Shown here: in pieces, positions 1-7,913 of the stretch
Position numbering within the stretch: the stretch's first letter is position 1
Layout: each line of letters starts with the position of its first letter
Origin: Streptococcus sp. zg-86
GTDB taxonomy: Bacteria; Bacillota; Bacilli; Lactobacillales; Streptococcaceae
Assembly (NCBI RefSeq): GCF_017639855.1
Contig: NZ_CP072115.1
Location: forward strand, 1,054,001 to 1,118,000
DNA: 64,000 nucleotides
Reading direction: 5' to 3'
Notes under the pieces: generated by a model
The model's input: the letters and a program-made list of their open reading frames with translations, nothing else
Database searches by the model: none
What the model was told of the DNA's origin: nothing
Made by a program: the position numbers and the translations under genes

Positions 1-428
1 CGAACCTTGGTTGCTGAGAAATAGGCATCGATAACAAGACCAGTCTTCTTGTGAATCATGTCTGAGTAACCGTCATGTTTTAATTGATCAGCAATATGAG
101 CTGTCTGACGAGATTGCCATACAATTGCATTATAAATAGGAAGACCAGTTTCCTTATCCCATACAACGGTTGTTTCACGTTGGTTGGTGATTCCAATCCC
201 TTCGATTTGAGCAGGATTGATACCACTTTCGATAAAGGCACCAGCAATGACAGACTGGACTGAGTTCCAAATTTGATTGGCATTATGCTCTACCCAACCT
301 GGCTTTGGAAAAATTTGCGGAAATTCCTTCTGGTAGCTACCAACTTTTTCTCCCTTTTTATTGAAGATAATGGCACGCGAGCTTGTCGTACCTTGGTCAA
401 TGGCCATAATGTATTTTTCTTGTGTCAT
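1..428 (-). CDS. glpK: Glycerol kinase, N-terminal part (cut by window edge)
   Basis: Phosphorylates glycerol to glycerol-3-phosphate with ATP in the cytoplasm. The visible N-terminal ~142 residues open with MTQEKYIMAIDQGTTSSR, the phosphate-binding DQGTTSSR signature of the FGGY carbohydrate kinases, and continue with the conserved GWVEHN and TNQRETTVVWD segments of GlpK. The ATG at 426-428 has a good GGAGG-type ribosome site just upstream (gaggtctcc read on the minus strand). The 3' part lies outside the window. A cre-like inverted repeat sits directly upstream, consistent with catabolite repression. Identification is firm. Confidence 0.95.
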   Translation of the reverse strand, partial: MTQEKYIMAIDQGTTSSRAIIFNKKGEKVGSYQKEFPQIFPKPGWVEHNANQIWNSVQSVIAGAFIESGINPAQIEGIGITNQRETTVVWDKETGLPIYNAIVWQSRQTAHIADQLKHDGYSDMIHKKTGLVIDAYFSATKV

Positions 429-456
429 AGGAGACCTCCGTTTAATTTTTTGTTTT

Positions 457-476
457 TTGAAAACGCTTCCGTTTTC
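457..476. promoter_or_regulatory. cre-like CcpA site upstream of glpK
   Basis: The inverted repeat gaaaac-gcttcc-gttttc (459-476) contains ttgaaaacgcttccg, which differs from the catabolite-responsive element consensus only at the last base. It lies about 30 bp upstream of the glpK start, where bound CcpA would repress glycerol use in the presence of glucose. The role is inferred from position and sequence. Confidence 0.55.
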
Positions 477-617
477 TATCTATTCTTATTGTAAACTATT
501 TTCTTCCTAAACCCCTATCAAAAAAATTCCTTTCCTGAAAATTTTTGATACGAAAAAACCAAGTTTGGATTCAATCCTACTTGGCTTCTTCTCTTTTATG
601 CTGCTAAGCTAATCACC

Positions 618-2093
618 TTACCGGCTATCAATTGGAAAACTAGGCTCTTCTAATCGACTTCCTGCAACCTTTTCTTTTTCCAGTTGAATAGCCTGAATCA
701 TTTTCTTCAGGGTAATCAGGTCTTGCTCGTACAAGCCTTGGTGAAGATAATAAACAGACGGTGCTAAGCACTCTTGCCCCTCTGAAATCACTAGGTCATA
801 TACTTTATCTTCCATAAAAGGCTCAATCGTCACAGCATACTTGCGTTCAAATTCTTTTTGGAGCTGAAATAAGATTGGCTCTGCCAAAATGGGCGATTGA
901 TACGAAAGAAAGCCGATACGAACAAGAACCGGTCGTACTTGGTTAAGATAGGAAAAAAGAGAGGCCAATGGGTATACTTTCTCCTTACTCTGAAAGGCAA
1001 CCGTTGGAAATTGCGGTTGATAAAATTGCTCAAGAACCTCGGACAAAAAGTCAGAAGCCCTAGCCACATATTCTTCCTGCTTGGTCGTCCAAACCTGCTC
1101 TTTTAGACATCCTTTGAAAAAATACAGACTACCTAATAACTGATTGAGATAGTAGAGAATTTTTTCATCAATTGGAAAATGTTGCCCCAACTCTTGACGA
1201 ATAGTATGATAAGACCAAGTTGTTGCCTCCCGAATCGGACCACCAAATGCCAACATTCTCTCAAGCTTCTGCGGCGCTAAAATTGACTGGCTAAACAAGA
1301 AGGCAAAAAGGGACATCACCTCTCCTTCTCGCATCGTAGACGGTTGGTATTGATAGAGAGTTAGGGAAAATTGGCGTAATTCTTTGTACCATTTCTGCTC
1401 CATATAAGGTGTCATCAGCTGAATGGTTTCTCTGAAATCAACTTCCTGTAATCTCCCTCTTCTTTGTGAAATTCCTAGCCATAAAGCCAGTTGCAAGGCT
1501 TGAAAGGAATTGAAGTGCGAATCATAGAACCGCTCAAAAAGGGGAAGAAAACGAAAAGCAGGAACAAAGAGAGAATGATGTGTTACCTCATTTAACACCT
1601 TGGTATGTAAGAATAATTGATAGTAAAAATACCGAATTTGCAATTCGCTTCCTTTTAGTCTTCCATTACGAATACTGATTTGAAAATCCTGTAAAAGATG
1701 ATTCAGTGCAGCCAATTGCCGATTCAAACTCGCCTCACTCATGAGTAAATGCTGGGCTAGAGCTTGAATGGAAAATTCCTCACGATCAAAAATATAGAGT
1801 AAAATCTGGTACTTGGTGCTAAATTGACAAAGATGAGCAAGCCAGTTCTCGTACACTAACTGGTTGGAGCGGGTATAGACGACTTCTTCCTCTTGAACTT
1901 TCAACGATACTCCTAGGTGTTCATCATGCGTTTCTGCTACAAAGGATTCGATATAGCGAATCAAGGTTGCCCGTGATAACTGGAGGTCTTGGCTTAATTC
2001 TTTTAATGGTAAACTGGATCGACTACTGCGCAAGCGCTGAACCAGAAAATAAATGGCTCTTTCTCGTTTTTCCAGAAGATCCTCAATCTGCAT
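618..2093 (-). CDS. Mga-like helix-turn-helix regulator
   Basis: 491 aa, the usual length of streptococcal Mga-type stand-alone regulators. Residues 1-65 form a winged HTH (LKELSQDLQLSRATLIRYIE) and residues ~105-160 a second HTH typical of the Mga domain (FSIQALAQHLLMSEASLNRQ). The rest is a mostly helical region resembling the PRD-like/EIIB-like C-terminal half of Mga and AtxA. The ATG overlaps the end of the upstream oxidoreductase by 11 bp, so the two are probably cotranslated, and glpK follows about 190 bp downstream in the same orientation. It may control the glycerol genes or the oxidoreductase; the target cannot be read from the sequence. Confidence 0.8.
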   Translation of the reverse strand: MQIEDLLEKRERAIYFLVQRLRSSRSSLPLKELSQDLQLSRATLIRYIESFVAETHDEHLGVSLKVQEEEVVYTRSNQLVYENWLAHLCQFSTKYQILLYIFDREEFSIQALAQHLLMSEASLNRQLAALNHLLQDFQISIRNGRLKGSELQIRYFYYQLFLHTKVLNEVTHHSLFVPAFRFLPLFERFYDSHFNSFQALQLALWLGISQRRGRLQEVDFRETIQLMTPYMEQKWYKELRQFSLTLYQYQPSTMREGEVMSLFAFLFSQSILAPQKLERMLAFGGPIREATTWSYHTIRQELGQHFPIDEKILYYLNQLLGSLYFFKGCLKEQVWTTKQEEYVARASDFLSEVLEQFYQPQFPTVAFQSKEKVYPLASLFSYLNQVRPVLVRIGFLSYQSPILAEPILFQLQKEFERKYAVTIEPFMEDKVYDLVISEGQECLAPSVYYLHQGLYEQDLITLKKMIQAIQLEKEKVAGSRLEEPSFPIDSR

Positions 2094-3423
2094 GACTTAC
2101 CTCCTCTTTTTGGTGAAGGTATCGTTGACAGGCTTCGATGACAATCGGAACCAGATTGGTATAACGTGGCAAACAGAGCCAACTTTGCTCGACCATGTCC
2201 TGAGCTGTCATTCCATTTGAAATAGCCAAGGCCAAGGTATTCATCTGCTGAATGTGACGAGAAGTCGACAGGAGTTGACCGCCTAACAGTCGACCATCCG
2301 AGCGTTGGACAATCAATTTGAAGGTTAATTCTTCTGTCTCCCATTGACTATAGGGAGCTTTTATGAGGACGGAATCCACGTCTGTCCAAAGTTGAGCCTG
2401 CCTCTCCGTCAAACCAACACTTGTCATATTGTAGCCAAAGAGATGACTGGAAACAATGCGTTGAACTTCTTTTAGAGGACGCTTGGGAGACACTAAATTA
2501 TAGGCCACCAGTCGACCGGTTAAAATCGCATGGTTAATCAGAGGAAGATAAGCCTGACCAAAAAAGGCAAATGGCAACTGAATCAAGTCGCCAATCGCAA
2601 AAATATGAGGCTGACTCGTTTGTAAATACTCATCTACTTGAATGGTCTGATCCGGATTGCAGTCTAAAACATCAGAAACCAAATCTGTATTGGGTTGGAA
2701 ATTCGTTGCCAAGAGTAGGTAATCCGCTTCGTACTGACCTTTTAGGGTTTCAACACGAACCTTGCTCCCATCCTCTGTTAAGCAGATTGTTTCGACTGTT
2801 TCTCCTACATGAAGTTTCACATGGCGCCTTCTTAATTCAGCTTCAATGTCCAGCATCAATTCCTCATCGACATATTTGGCTAAGGGAGAAGTTTCAGCTT
2901 CAAAAAGTGTAACAGACAGCGGCAACTGACTCAAGGCTTCTACACTTTCTAAGCCAATTTGCCCTCCGCCAATGATGATGACAGACTGGGCTTTTTCGAT
3001 TTTTCGCCAGCTCTCTTGGGCATCTGAAAAATACTTGGAAGACAAGATACGCTCTCCCAAGCCTTTATCTGGAAAGTCCCATACTTGTCTTGCCCCCATA
3101 GCTAAAATAAGGGCATCATAAACTTCTGTTGTCCTAGTTTTTGCCTGTCGAATGATAATGGACTGGTCTTCTGCATCTAGCTGAACCAGTTCTGCTCCCA
3201 AGCGAAAATCAATTGTCGTTTGCTTAATCTGATTCACCAATCCACTTTGTGCTTCTGCAGCTGTCTTCATTTCTCCCTTCAACTGCCAATTTAAGACATT
3301 TGGAAAGTAACCGACCTCTTCTTCCTTATCAATTAATAAAATATCAGCATCTGGATATAATTGATGACATTCCAAGGCAGCACTCATTCCTGCAAAAGAT
3401 GCACCTACGATTATGATTTTCAT
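2083..3423 (-). CDS. FAD-dependent NAD(P)H oxidoreductase, Nox/CoA-disulfide reductase family, lacking the redox cysteine
   Basis: 446 aa. The N-terminus carries an FAD dinucleotide fold (IIIVGASFAGMSAA), the middle an NAD(P)H fold (SVIIIGGGQIGLESVEAL, residues ~147-164), and residues ~270-285 the second FAD motif (HIFAIGDLI), with the Nox-type dimerisation domain behind it. Nox and CoA-disulfide reductases carry a redox-active Cys near residue 42 in an SCG context; here that segment reads VGYFPNVLNW and has no Cys. The enzyme therefore probably does not cycle a cysteine sulfenic acid and might reduce O2 to H2O2 or use another acceptor. It overlaps the downstream Mga-like regulator by 11 bp. 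The family is sure, the substrate unknown. Confidence 0.8.
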   Translation of the reverse strand: MKIIIVGASFAGMSAALECHQLYPDADILLIDKEEEVGYFPNVLNWQLKGEMKTAAEAQSGLVNQIKQTTIDFRLGAELVQLDAEDQSIIIRQAKTRTTEVYDALILAMGARQVWDFPDKGLGERILSSKYFSDAQESWRKIEKAQSVIIIGGGQIGLESVEALSQLPLSVTLFEAETSPLAKYVDEELMLDIEAELRRRHVKLHVGETVETICLTEDGSKVRVETLKGQYEADYLLLATNFQPNTDLVSDVLDCNPDQTIQVDEYLQTSQPHIFAIGDLIQLPFAFFGQAYLPLINHAILTGRLVAYNLVSPKRPLKEVQRIVSSHLFGYNMTSVGLTERQAQLWTDVDSVLIKAPYSQWETEELTFKLIVQRSDGRLLGGQLLSTSRHIQQMNTLALAISNGMTAQDMVEQSWLCLPRYTNLVPIVIEACQRYLHQKEEVSHAD

Positions 3424-3537
3424 ACCATTTCCTCCATTTTCCTTATTATATCATAAATGATGAAAGGGATTACAATGTATCAATCGTCTGGGAGTGAGAC
3501 AAACCTTGATGAGCACGTCGCGCTCACCCACAAAATA

Positions 3538-3861
3538 ATGTAATCTGGAAGATTACGTCAGCTTGAAGAAAAAGTCTACCATCCTTATGTGCTTTCGGAC
3601 ATCAGCGATTTCCTTCGGAGTAAAATAATCCAGTGGATTATTTTAGCCCGAGCCCAGAAACAAAGGAGCGAGGATAATCGATTTCAACGAAATCACGACT
3701 TCTGTCTCACTCCCACTTTTAGCACGGCGATGGTGGCGGTATTATGCTCGCTACGCTCGCAAATTTTCTAACCTTGAAACTACAGAAATTTAAATATTGT
3801 TGTACTGTTTTTCTGAATTGTGAGGTTTGTCTATATTCTGATGTAATCTGGAAGATTACGT
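3538..3861 (-). mobile_element. MITE-like repeat element A, copy 1, with perfect 21-bp flanking direct repeats
   Basis: The element body is 3559-3840 (282 bp) and recurs at 41271-41563 and 49555-49895 in the opposite orientation. Its ends read cagaat.tagacaaacc on one side and ttcttcaagctg on the other, forming only a short imperfect inverted repeat (CAG..TG.AGA). It is flanked by identical 21-bp direct repeats at 3538-3558 and 3841-3861, each a palindrome (GTAATCT-tcc-AGATTAC). It contains the near-perfect palindrome aataatccactggattatt. No transposase is encoded. A ~60-codon reading frame inside is probably accidental. Confidence 0.75.
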
Positions 3862-3897
3862 ATAAAAATCCCTGACCTTATCACCTTTGTAGATTTA

Positions 3898-3999
3898 TAC
3901 TCTATAAAAATCAAAATCTGACTAGGCAACGAAATCGTAGCTAGAACTGAAGTTCAGCAAGGTGAGTTAACGACGTCAGACTTTGATTTTTGACGAGTA
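3898..3999 (+). repeat. RUP-like miniature repeat (element B), copy 1
   Basis: A 102-bp unit with inverted ends: TACTCTATAAAAATCAAA at the left, and the complement of TACTCGTCAAAAATCAAA at the right. A diverged copy lies at 59274-59358 in the other orientation and shares the ends and an internal ctaggcaa...tagaact core. Size and ends recall the pneumococcal RUP element, which is thought to be mobilised in trans by an IS transposase. The relationship to RUP is inference. Confidence 0.65.
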
Positions 4000-4088
4000 T
4001 TAACAGTTTAACGCATATCAACAGCTAGGGAAGAGACGATTGATGCCTGAGATTGGAAATCAAAAAACGAGGACTGTCTGGTTTGTAC

Positions 4089-4160
4089 TACTCTATAAAA
4101 AAAGGAATGTTTCCAGAAACCGATGAGATTTCGGGGAAGCATTCGTTTTTTTTTTTTTTT
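4089..4160 (+). terminator. Orphan hairpin with 15-T tract
   Basis: The segment 4105-4144 folds as GAATG/TTCC ... GGAA/CATTC with an inner stem, and is followed by 15 consecutive T (4146-4160), the form of a strong plus-strand terminator. No plus-strand gene precedes it. It is preceded by tactctataaaaaa (from 4089), which matches one end of element B, so it may be a repeat remnant or the 3' end of an unannotated small RNA. Confidence 0.5.
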
Positions 4161-4180
4161 GATAGGAATGGTATATTTTA

Positions 4181-4341
4181 AGAACCTGTATACACAAGTG
4201 AAGTACTTTTATGTAAGAAACTGTTTTTCGCTAATTAAGGCTGTTTTTTGAGGGAATACGGACTGTATTTTGAAAAAAACGAACAATGAGTAGCTTAAAA
4301 ATAGCCTTAGATAGAAGTGCTGAACTGTGAATACAGGTTCT
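4181..4341. repeat. 161-bp inverted-repeat element (element C) at the 3' end of the ABC gene
   Basis: The ends are AGAACCTGTATACACAA (4181-4197) and, on the other strand, AGAACCTGTATTCACAG (4341-4325): a 17-bp terminal inverted repeat with two mismatches. It encodes nothing convincing. Its right end supplies the TAG stop (4340-4342) of the adjacent ABC transporter gene, which suggests insertion at the very end of that gene. It resembles a MITE or IS remnant; the family is not recognised. Confidence 0.55.
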
Positions 4342-6085
4342 AAGATTGCTCCAGCATCCCTGCCTGCAATTGATACATCTTATGGTAGGTCCCAGCTTTT
4401 GCCAGTAATTCCTCGTGCCTACCACTTTCGATAATCTTGCCCTTATCCAGCACATAGATACAGTTGGCATCTTGGATAGTGGACAAGCGGTGGGCAACCG
4501 CAATCGTTGTCCGACCTTGTCGCATCTTCTCAAGCGAATGTTGGACAATCTGCTCTGTTTCCGAGTCAATGTTGGCTGTTGCTTCATCCAAAATCAAAAT
4601 CTTTGGTTTACTTGCAACTGTCCGAGCAAAGGCTAGCAATTGCCGTTGACCAGTAGAAAAACTACTACCGCGCTCTGCAACAGGGGCTTGGTATTTACCA
4701 GGTAATTTCTGGATAAATTGATCTGCATCAACAAATTCTGCCGCAAATTGTACTTCTTCATCTGAAAGATTTTGGTGCATTTTGATATTGGACTCAATCG
4801 TTCCATGATAAAGGAAGGGATCTTGCAAGACCAGCCCAATTTTCTTGCGCAATTCAGCCTGTGAAAATTGGCGAATGTCTTGACCATCAATCAAGACCTG
4901 ACCAGACTGAAATTCATAAAAGCGCATTAAGACATTGATAATGGAAGATTTTCCAGAACCCGTAGCACCAACAAAGGCAATCGTCTCCCCTTCCTTCACT
5001 TGAAAGGAAATACCATCCAAAATCTGTCGCTTACCATCATAAGAAAAGGATACATCACGAAATTCGATGATTCCTCGTTTAATCTGAGCAGAACTATTTT
5101 CTTGCTTCGGCTCAAAATTCCTTTCATCAATTAAGTCAAAGACACGCCCTGCCGAAACCATAGAGGTTTGCAAGGTCGAAAAATTCTGTGTCACCTCAAT
5201 CAAAGGATCAAACAGGCGATTGACATACTGGATAAAGGCATACATGAGCCCAGCTGAAATACCTGCCTCTAAGCCGTGAAAGCCAAAATAGGCCATCAAG
5301 AGCGCATAAGCTAGGAGTTTCAACAACGACATAGCAGGTCGCAAAAACAAACTATCCAAGGCCATCGAACGATTGGCATAGACAACATGCTCTTGATTGA
5401 TTGCCTCAAACTCAGCCTTCAAGCGTTCTTCCTGACCAAAGGCTTGAACAATCCGAATCCCTTCAATACTTTCAGCCAATTTACTGTTGATGTCACTCAA
5501 AAGACTTCTGGTCTTTGTAATAACGGCAACGGATTTTTTCCGATAGAGATTGACCAAAAGAAAAATGAGGGGAAGCAAGAGTGCCACTAAAGCAGTCAGA
5601 CGAATATCCAGCATCAGCATGGTATAAAGGGTGACGCTAAAAATAAAAATAGCTGAAATAAAACTCGATAAAATCCCAGAAAACATCTCCGAAATGGCTT
5701 CTGTATCATTGGTAATCCGTGAGACAATCGAGCCAGCAGGCGTGCGGTCAAAATAAGACATCCCCAAGCGCTCCATATTCGAAAACGCATCCCTGCGAAT
5801 ATCACGGACAATACTATAAGAGACCTTGGCAAAAAAGAGATTGCCAAAATATTGAATCACTGTCTGCAAGACATACATCATGTAATAGCCTACCAAGAGT
5901 AAGACCGCAGTTTGATTAACATTGCTTAAATAATGGTCAATAAAATGAGAGGCAATCAGAGGAATACTATTTTTCACAACCGTTGTCAATAACAGTAAAC
6001 CCAAAGCCAAAGTTGTTAGCCACTTATAGGGCTTCAGATAGGACAAGAGTCGTTTCAAAACCATCCATTGATTTGGCTTTTTCAT
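4340..6085 (-). CDS. ABC exporter half-transporter, canonical subunit (BmrD/YheH-like)
   Basis: 581 aa: six-helix exporter membrane domain (residues ~20-320) then an ATPase domain. Walker A is GATGSGKSS, and Walker B reads LILDEATANID with the catalytic Glu. The ABC signature is altered to FSTGQRQ (normally SGGQ) and the H-loop is AVAHRLST. This asymmetry is typical of heterodimeric multidrug exporters such as BmrCD, LmrCD and PatAB/SatAB: this subunit brings the intact Walker B while its partner brings the intact signature. It starts 1 bp after the stop of the 6087-7820 gene, its probable partner. The product name beyond drug or toxic-compound efflux is inference. The stop codon coincides with the end of element C. 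Confidence 0.85.
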   Translation of the reverse strand: MKKPNQWMVLKRLLSYLKPYKWLTTLALGLLLLTTVVKNSIPLIASHFIDHYLSNVNQTAVLLLVGYYMMYVLQTVIQYFGNLFFAKVSYSIVRDIRRDAFSNMERLGMSYFDRTPAGSIVSRITNDTEAISEMFSGILSSFISAIFIFSVTLYTMLMLDIRLTALVALLLPLIFLLVNLYRKKSVAVITKTRSLLSDINSKLAESIEGIRIVQAFGQEERLKAEFEAINQEHVVYANRSMALDSLFLRPAMSLLKLLAYALLMAYFGFHGLEAGISAGLMYAFIQYVNRLFDPLIEVTQNFSTLQTSMVSAGRVFDLIDERNFEPKQENSSAQIKRGIIEFRDVSFSYDGKRQILDGISFQVKEGETIAFVGATGSGKSSIINVLMRFYEFQSGQVLIDGQDIRQFSQAELRKKIGLVLQDPFLYHGTIESNIKMHQNLSDEEVQFAAEFVDADQFIQKLPGKYQAPVAERGSSFSTGQRQLLAFARTVASKPKILILDEATANIDSETEQIVQHSLEKMRQGRTTIAVAHRLSTIQDANCIYVLDKGKIIESGRHEELLAKAGTYHKMYQLQAGMLEQS

Positions 6086-6086
6086 A

Positions 6087-7820
6087 TCAAATCTCCTCCA
6101 TTTCTAACTGCTGAGAAGCATAGGTCTGGGCATACCAACCACCTTGATTCAGTAAATCCTCATGGCGACCACGCTCAATAATCTGTCCATTTTGCATCAC
6201 CAAGATCAAATCTGCATGGACAACGGCTGACAAACGATGAGCTGAGATAATCGTCGTTTTAGCCTGTCTAGTTTCTTTAAGCTTTTCGATGATGGCATGC
6301 TCCGTTTTGGCATCAACAGCTGATAACGAATCATCCAAGATCAAAATATCTGGATCTAAAATCATGGCCCGACTCATGGCAAGCCGCTGCTTTTGACCGC
6401 CTGATAAAGACACACCTTTTTCACCAATCAGGGTAGAAAAACCGTCGGGCATGGCGACAATATCCTCATACACTTGGGAGAGTTTAGTTGCCGCTTCGAC
6501 TTCTGCTAGCGAAAGAGAAGGATTGCCAAAGCGAACATTTTCCAAAATCGTCGTCGCAAATAAGAATTGATCTTGCGGTACATAACCAATTAAACTTCGA
6601 AGGTCAGACAAACGATAATCACGTAAATCATGACCATTTAAGGTAATCCTTCCCTGATTAACATCTTGCTCACGTAATAACAATTTAATCAAGGTTGACT
6701 TACCAGAACCTGTTTGGCCTACTAAGCCCAAGGTCTGTCCTTTTTCTAGCACAAAGTGAATAGCCGATAAGGTTTGGTCATCTTCGTAGCTGAATTGGTC
6801 TACATCGTAGACCAGACGACCGTTTGCAATACGCTCAACAGGATTCTCTGGATTTTGAATATCCGATTCTTTATCTAACAGCTGTTGAATCCGCTCATAA
6901 GATACACTTCCTCGTTGCACCATATTCACCAAAAAACCAACTGCCATTAAGGGCCAGACTAACATATCTAGATAAGTCACAAAGGTTACCAAATCGCCAA
7001 CTGTCACTTGTTTCTGGGCAATCATTAGCGCTCCTACTGCGAGGGTCAGTACATAGGAGGCACCAATAAAAAGCAAGACCAAGGGATCAAAAAGAGCATC
7101 GTAGGCCATTGTACGCATATTTCTGGTAAAGGTCATTTGATTGACCTCCTGAAAGGAAGCAATTTCCTCTTCCTGATAGCCAAAAGATTTGGTTACCTTG
7201 ATTCCTGCCACACTTTCTTGCACCTTGTTGTTTAATTCCGAAAAAGCAGCCTGCGAATCCTTAAAGCTTTCATGCGTTTTACGTCCCAATCGACTTGTGG
7301 CTAATGCCATAAAAGGCAAGGGAAGCACCGCAATCAGGGTCATTTGCCAAGAAATAGTAAAAAACATGGTTATGAGAGTCACTAGAGCCGTAATCGAAGC
7401 ATCAACTGCTGACATAACACCTCCTCCTGCCAACCGAGTCAAGGAGTTAATATCATTGGTCGCATGCGCCATTAAATCCCCTGTGCGATACTGTTGATAA
7501 AAAGAGGGTGACATCTTAGTAAAGTGTGAAAATAAGCGATAGCGAATGATTTGCCCCAATCGATAGGAAGTTCCTAAAATGTACATCCGCCAAACATAGC
7601 GTAAACCATACATGGCAAAAGCTGCCAGAATCAAATACAAGAGTTGGACAAGCAATTCTGATTTTTTCACATCTCCCCGTGTAATCGTATCAATCACCAA
7701 TCCCATAATTTTCGGTGGAATTAAATTAAGAACAGCGACCAAACTCAGCGAAGCAATTCCGATGAGATAACGCCGTTTTTCCTCTTTAAAAAACCACCAG
7801 AGATTTTTTATAATAGACAT
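6087..7820 (-). CDS. ABC exporter half-transporter, degenerate-site subunit (BmrC/YheI-like)
   Basis: 577 aa: exporter membrane domain with the conserved SFYQQYRTGDLMAHATND segment (residues ~105-125), then an ATPase domain. Walker A is GQTGSGKST and the signature is the intact LSGGQKQR, but Walker B is ILILDDSLSAVDA with Asp in place of the catalytic Glu, the degenerate site of heterodimeric exporters. It complements the 4340-6085 subunit. Its last ~150 residues are nearly identical to the upstream paralogue (7914-9650), at DNA level too (about 6117-6572 against 7947-8400), whereas the membrane domains have diverged: a tandem duplication with likely gene conversion. Probable drug efflux. Confidence 0.85.
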   Translation of the reverse strand: MSIIKNLWWFFKEEKRRYLIGIASLSLVAVLNLIPPKIMGLVIDTITRGDVKKSELLVQLLYLILAAFAMYGLRYVWRMYILGTSYRLGQIIRYRLFSHFTKMSPSFYQQYRTGDLMAHATNDINSLTRLAGGGVMSAVDASITALVTLITMFFTISWQMTLIAVLPLPFMALATSRLGRKTHESFKDSQAAFSELNNKVQESVAGIKVTKSFGYQEEEIASFQEVNQMTFTRNMRTMAYDALFDPLVLLFIGASYVLTLAVGALMIAQKQVTVGDLVTFVTYLDMLVWPLMAVGFLVNMVQRGSVSYERIQQLLDKESDIQNPENPVERIANGRLVYDVDQFSYEDDQTLSAIHFVLEKGQTLGLVGQTGSGKSTLIKLLLREQDVNQGRITLNGHDLRDYRLSDLRSLIGYVPQDQFLFATTILENVRFGNPSLSLAEVEAATKLSQVYEDIVAMPDGFSTLIGEKGVSLSGGQKQRLAMSRAMILDPDILILDDSLSAVDAKTEHAIIEKLKETRQAKTTIISAHRLSAVVHADLILVMQNGQIIERGRHEDLLNQGGWYAQTYASQQLEMEEI

Positions 7821-7913
7821 CCTATTCCTTCCTTATACACATCATTTTAAGCATACGGTATCTATTATAGCATACATTTCATATTATGATTGTTTAGGAG
7901 ACCATTGAAAGAA

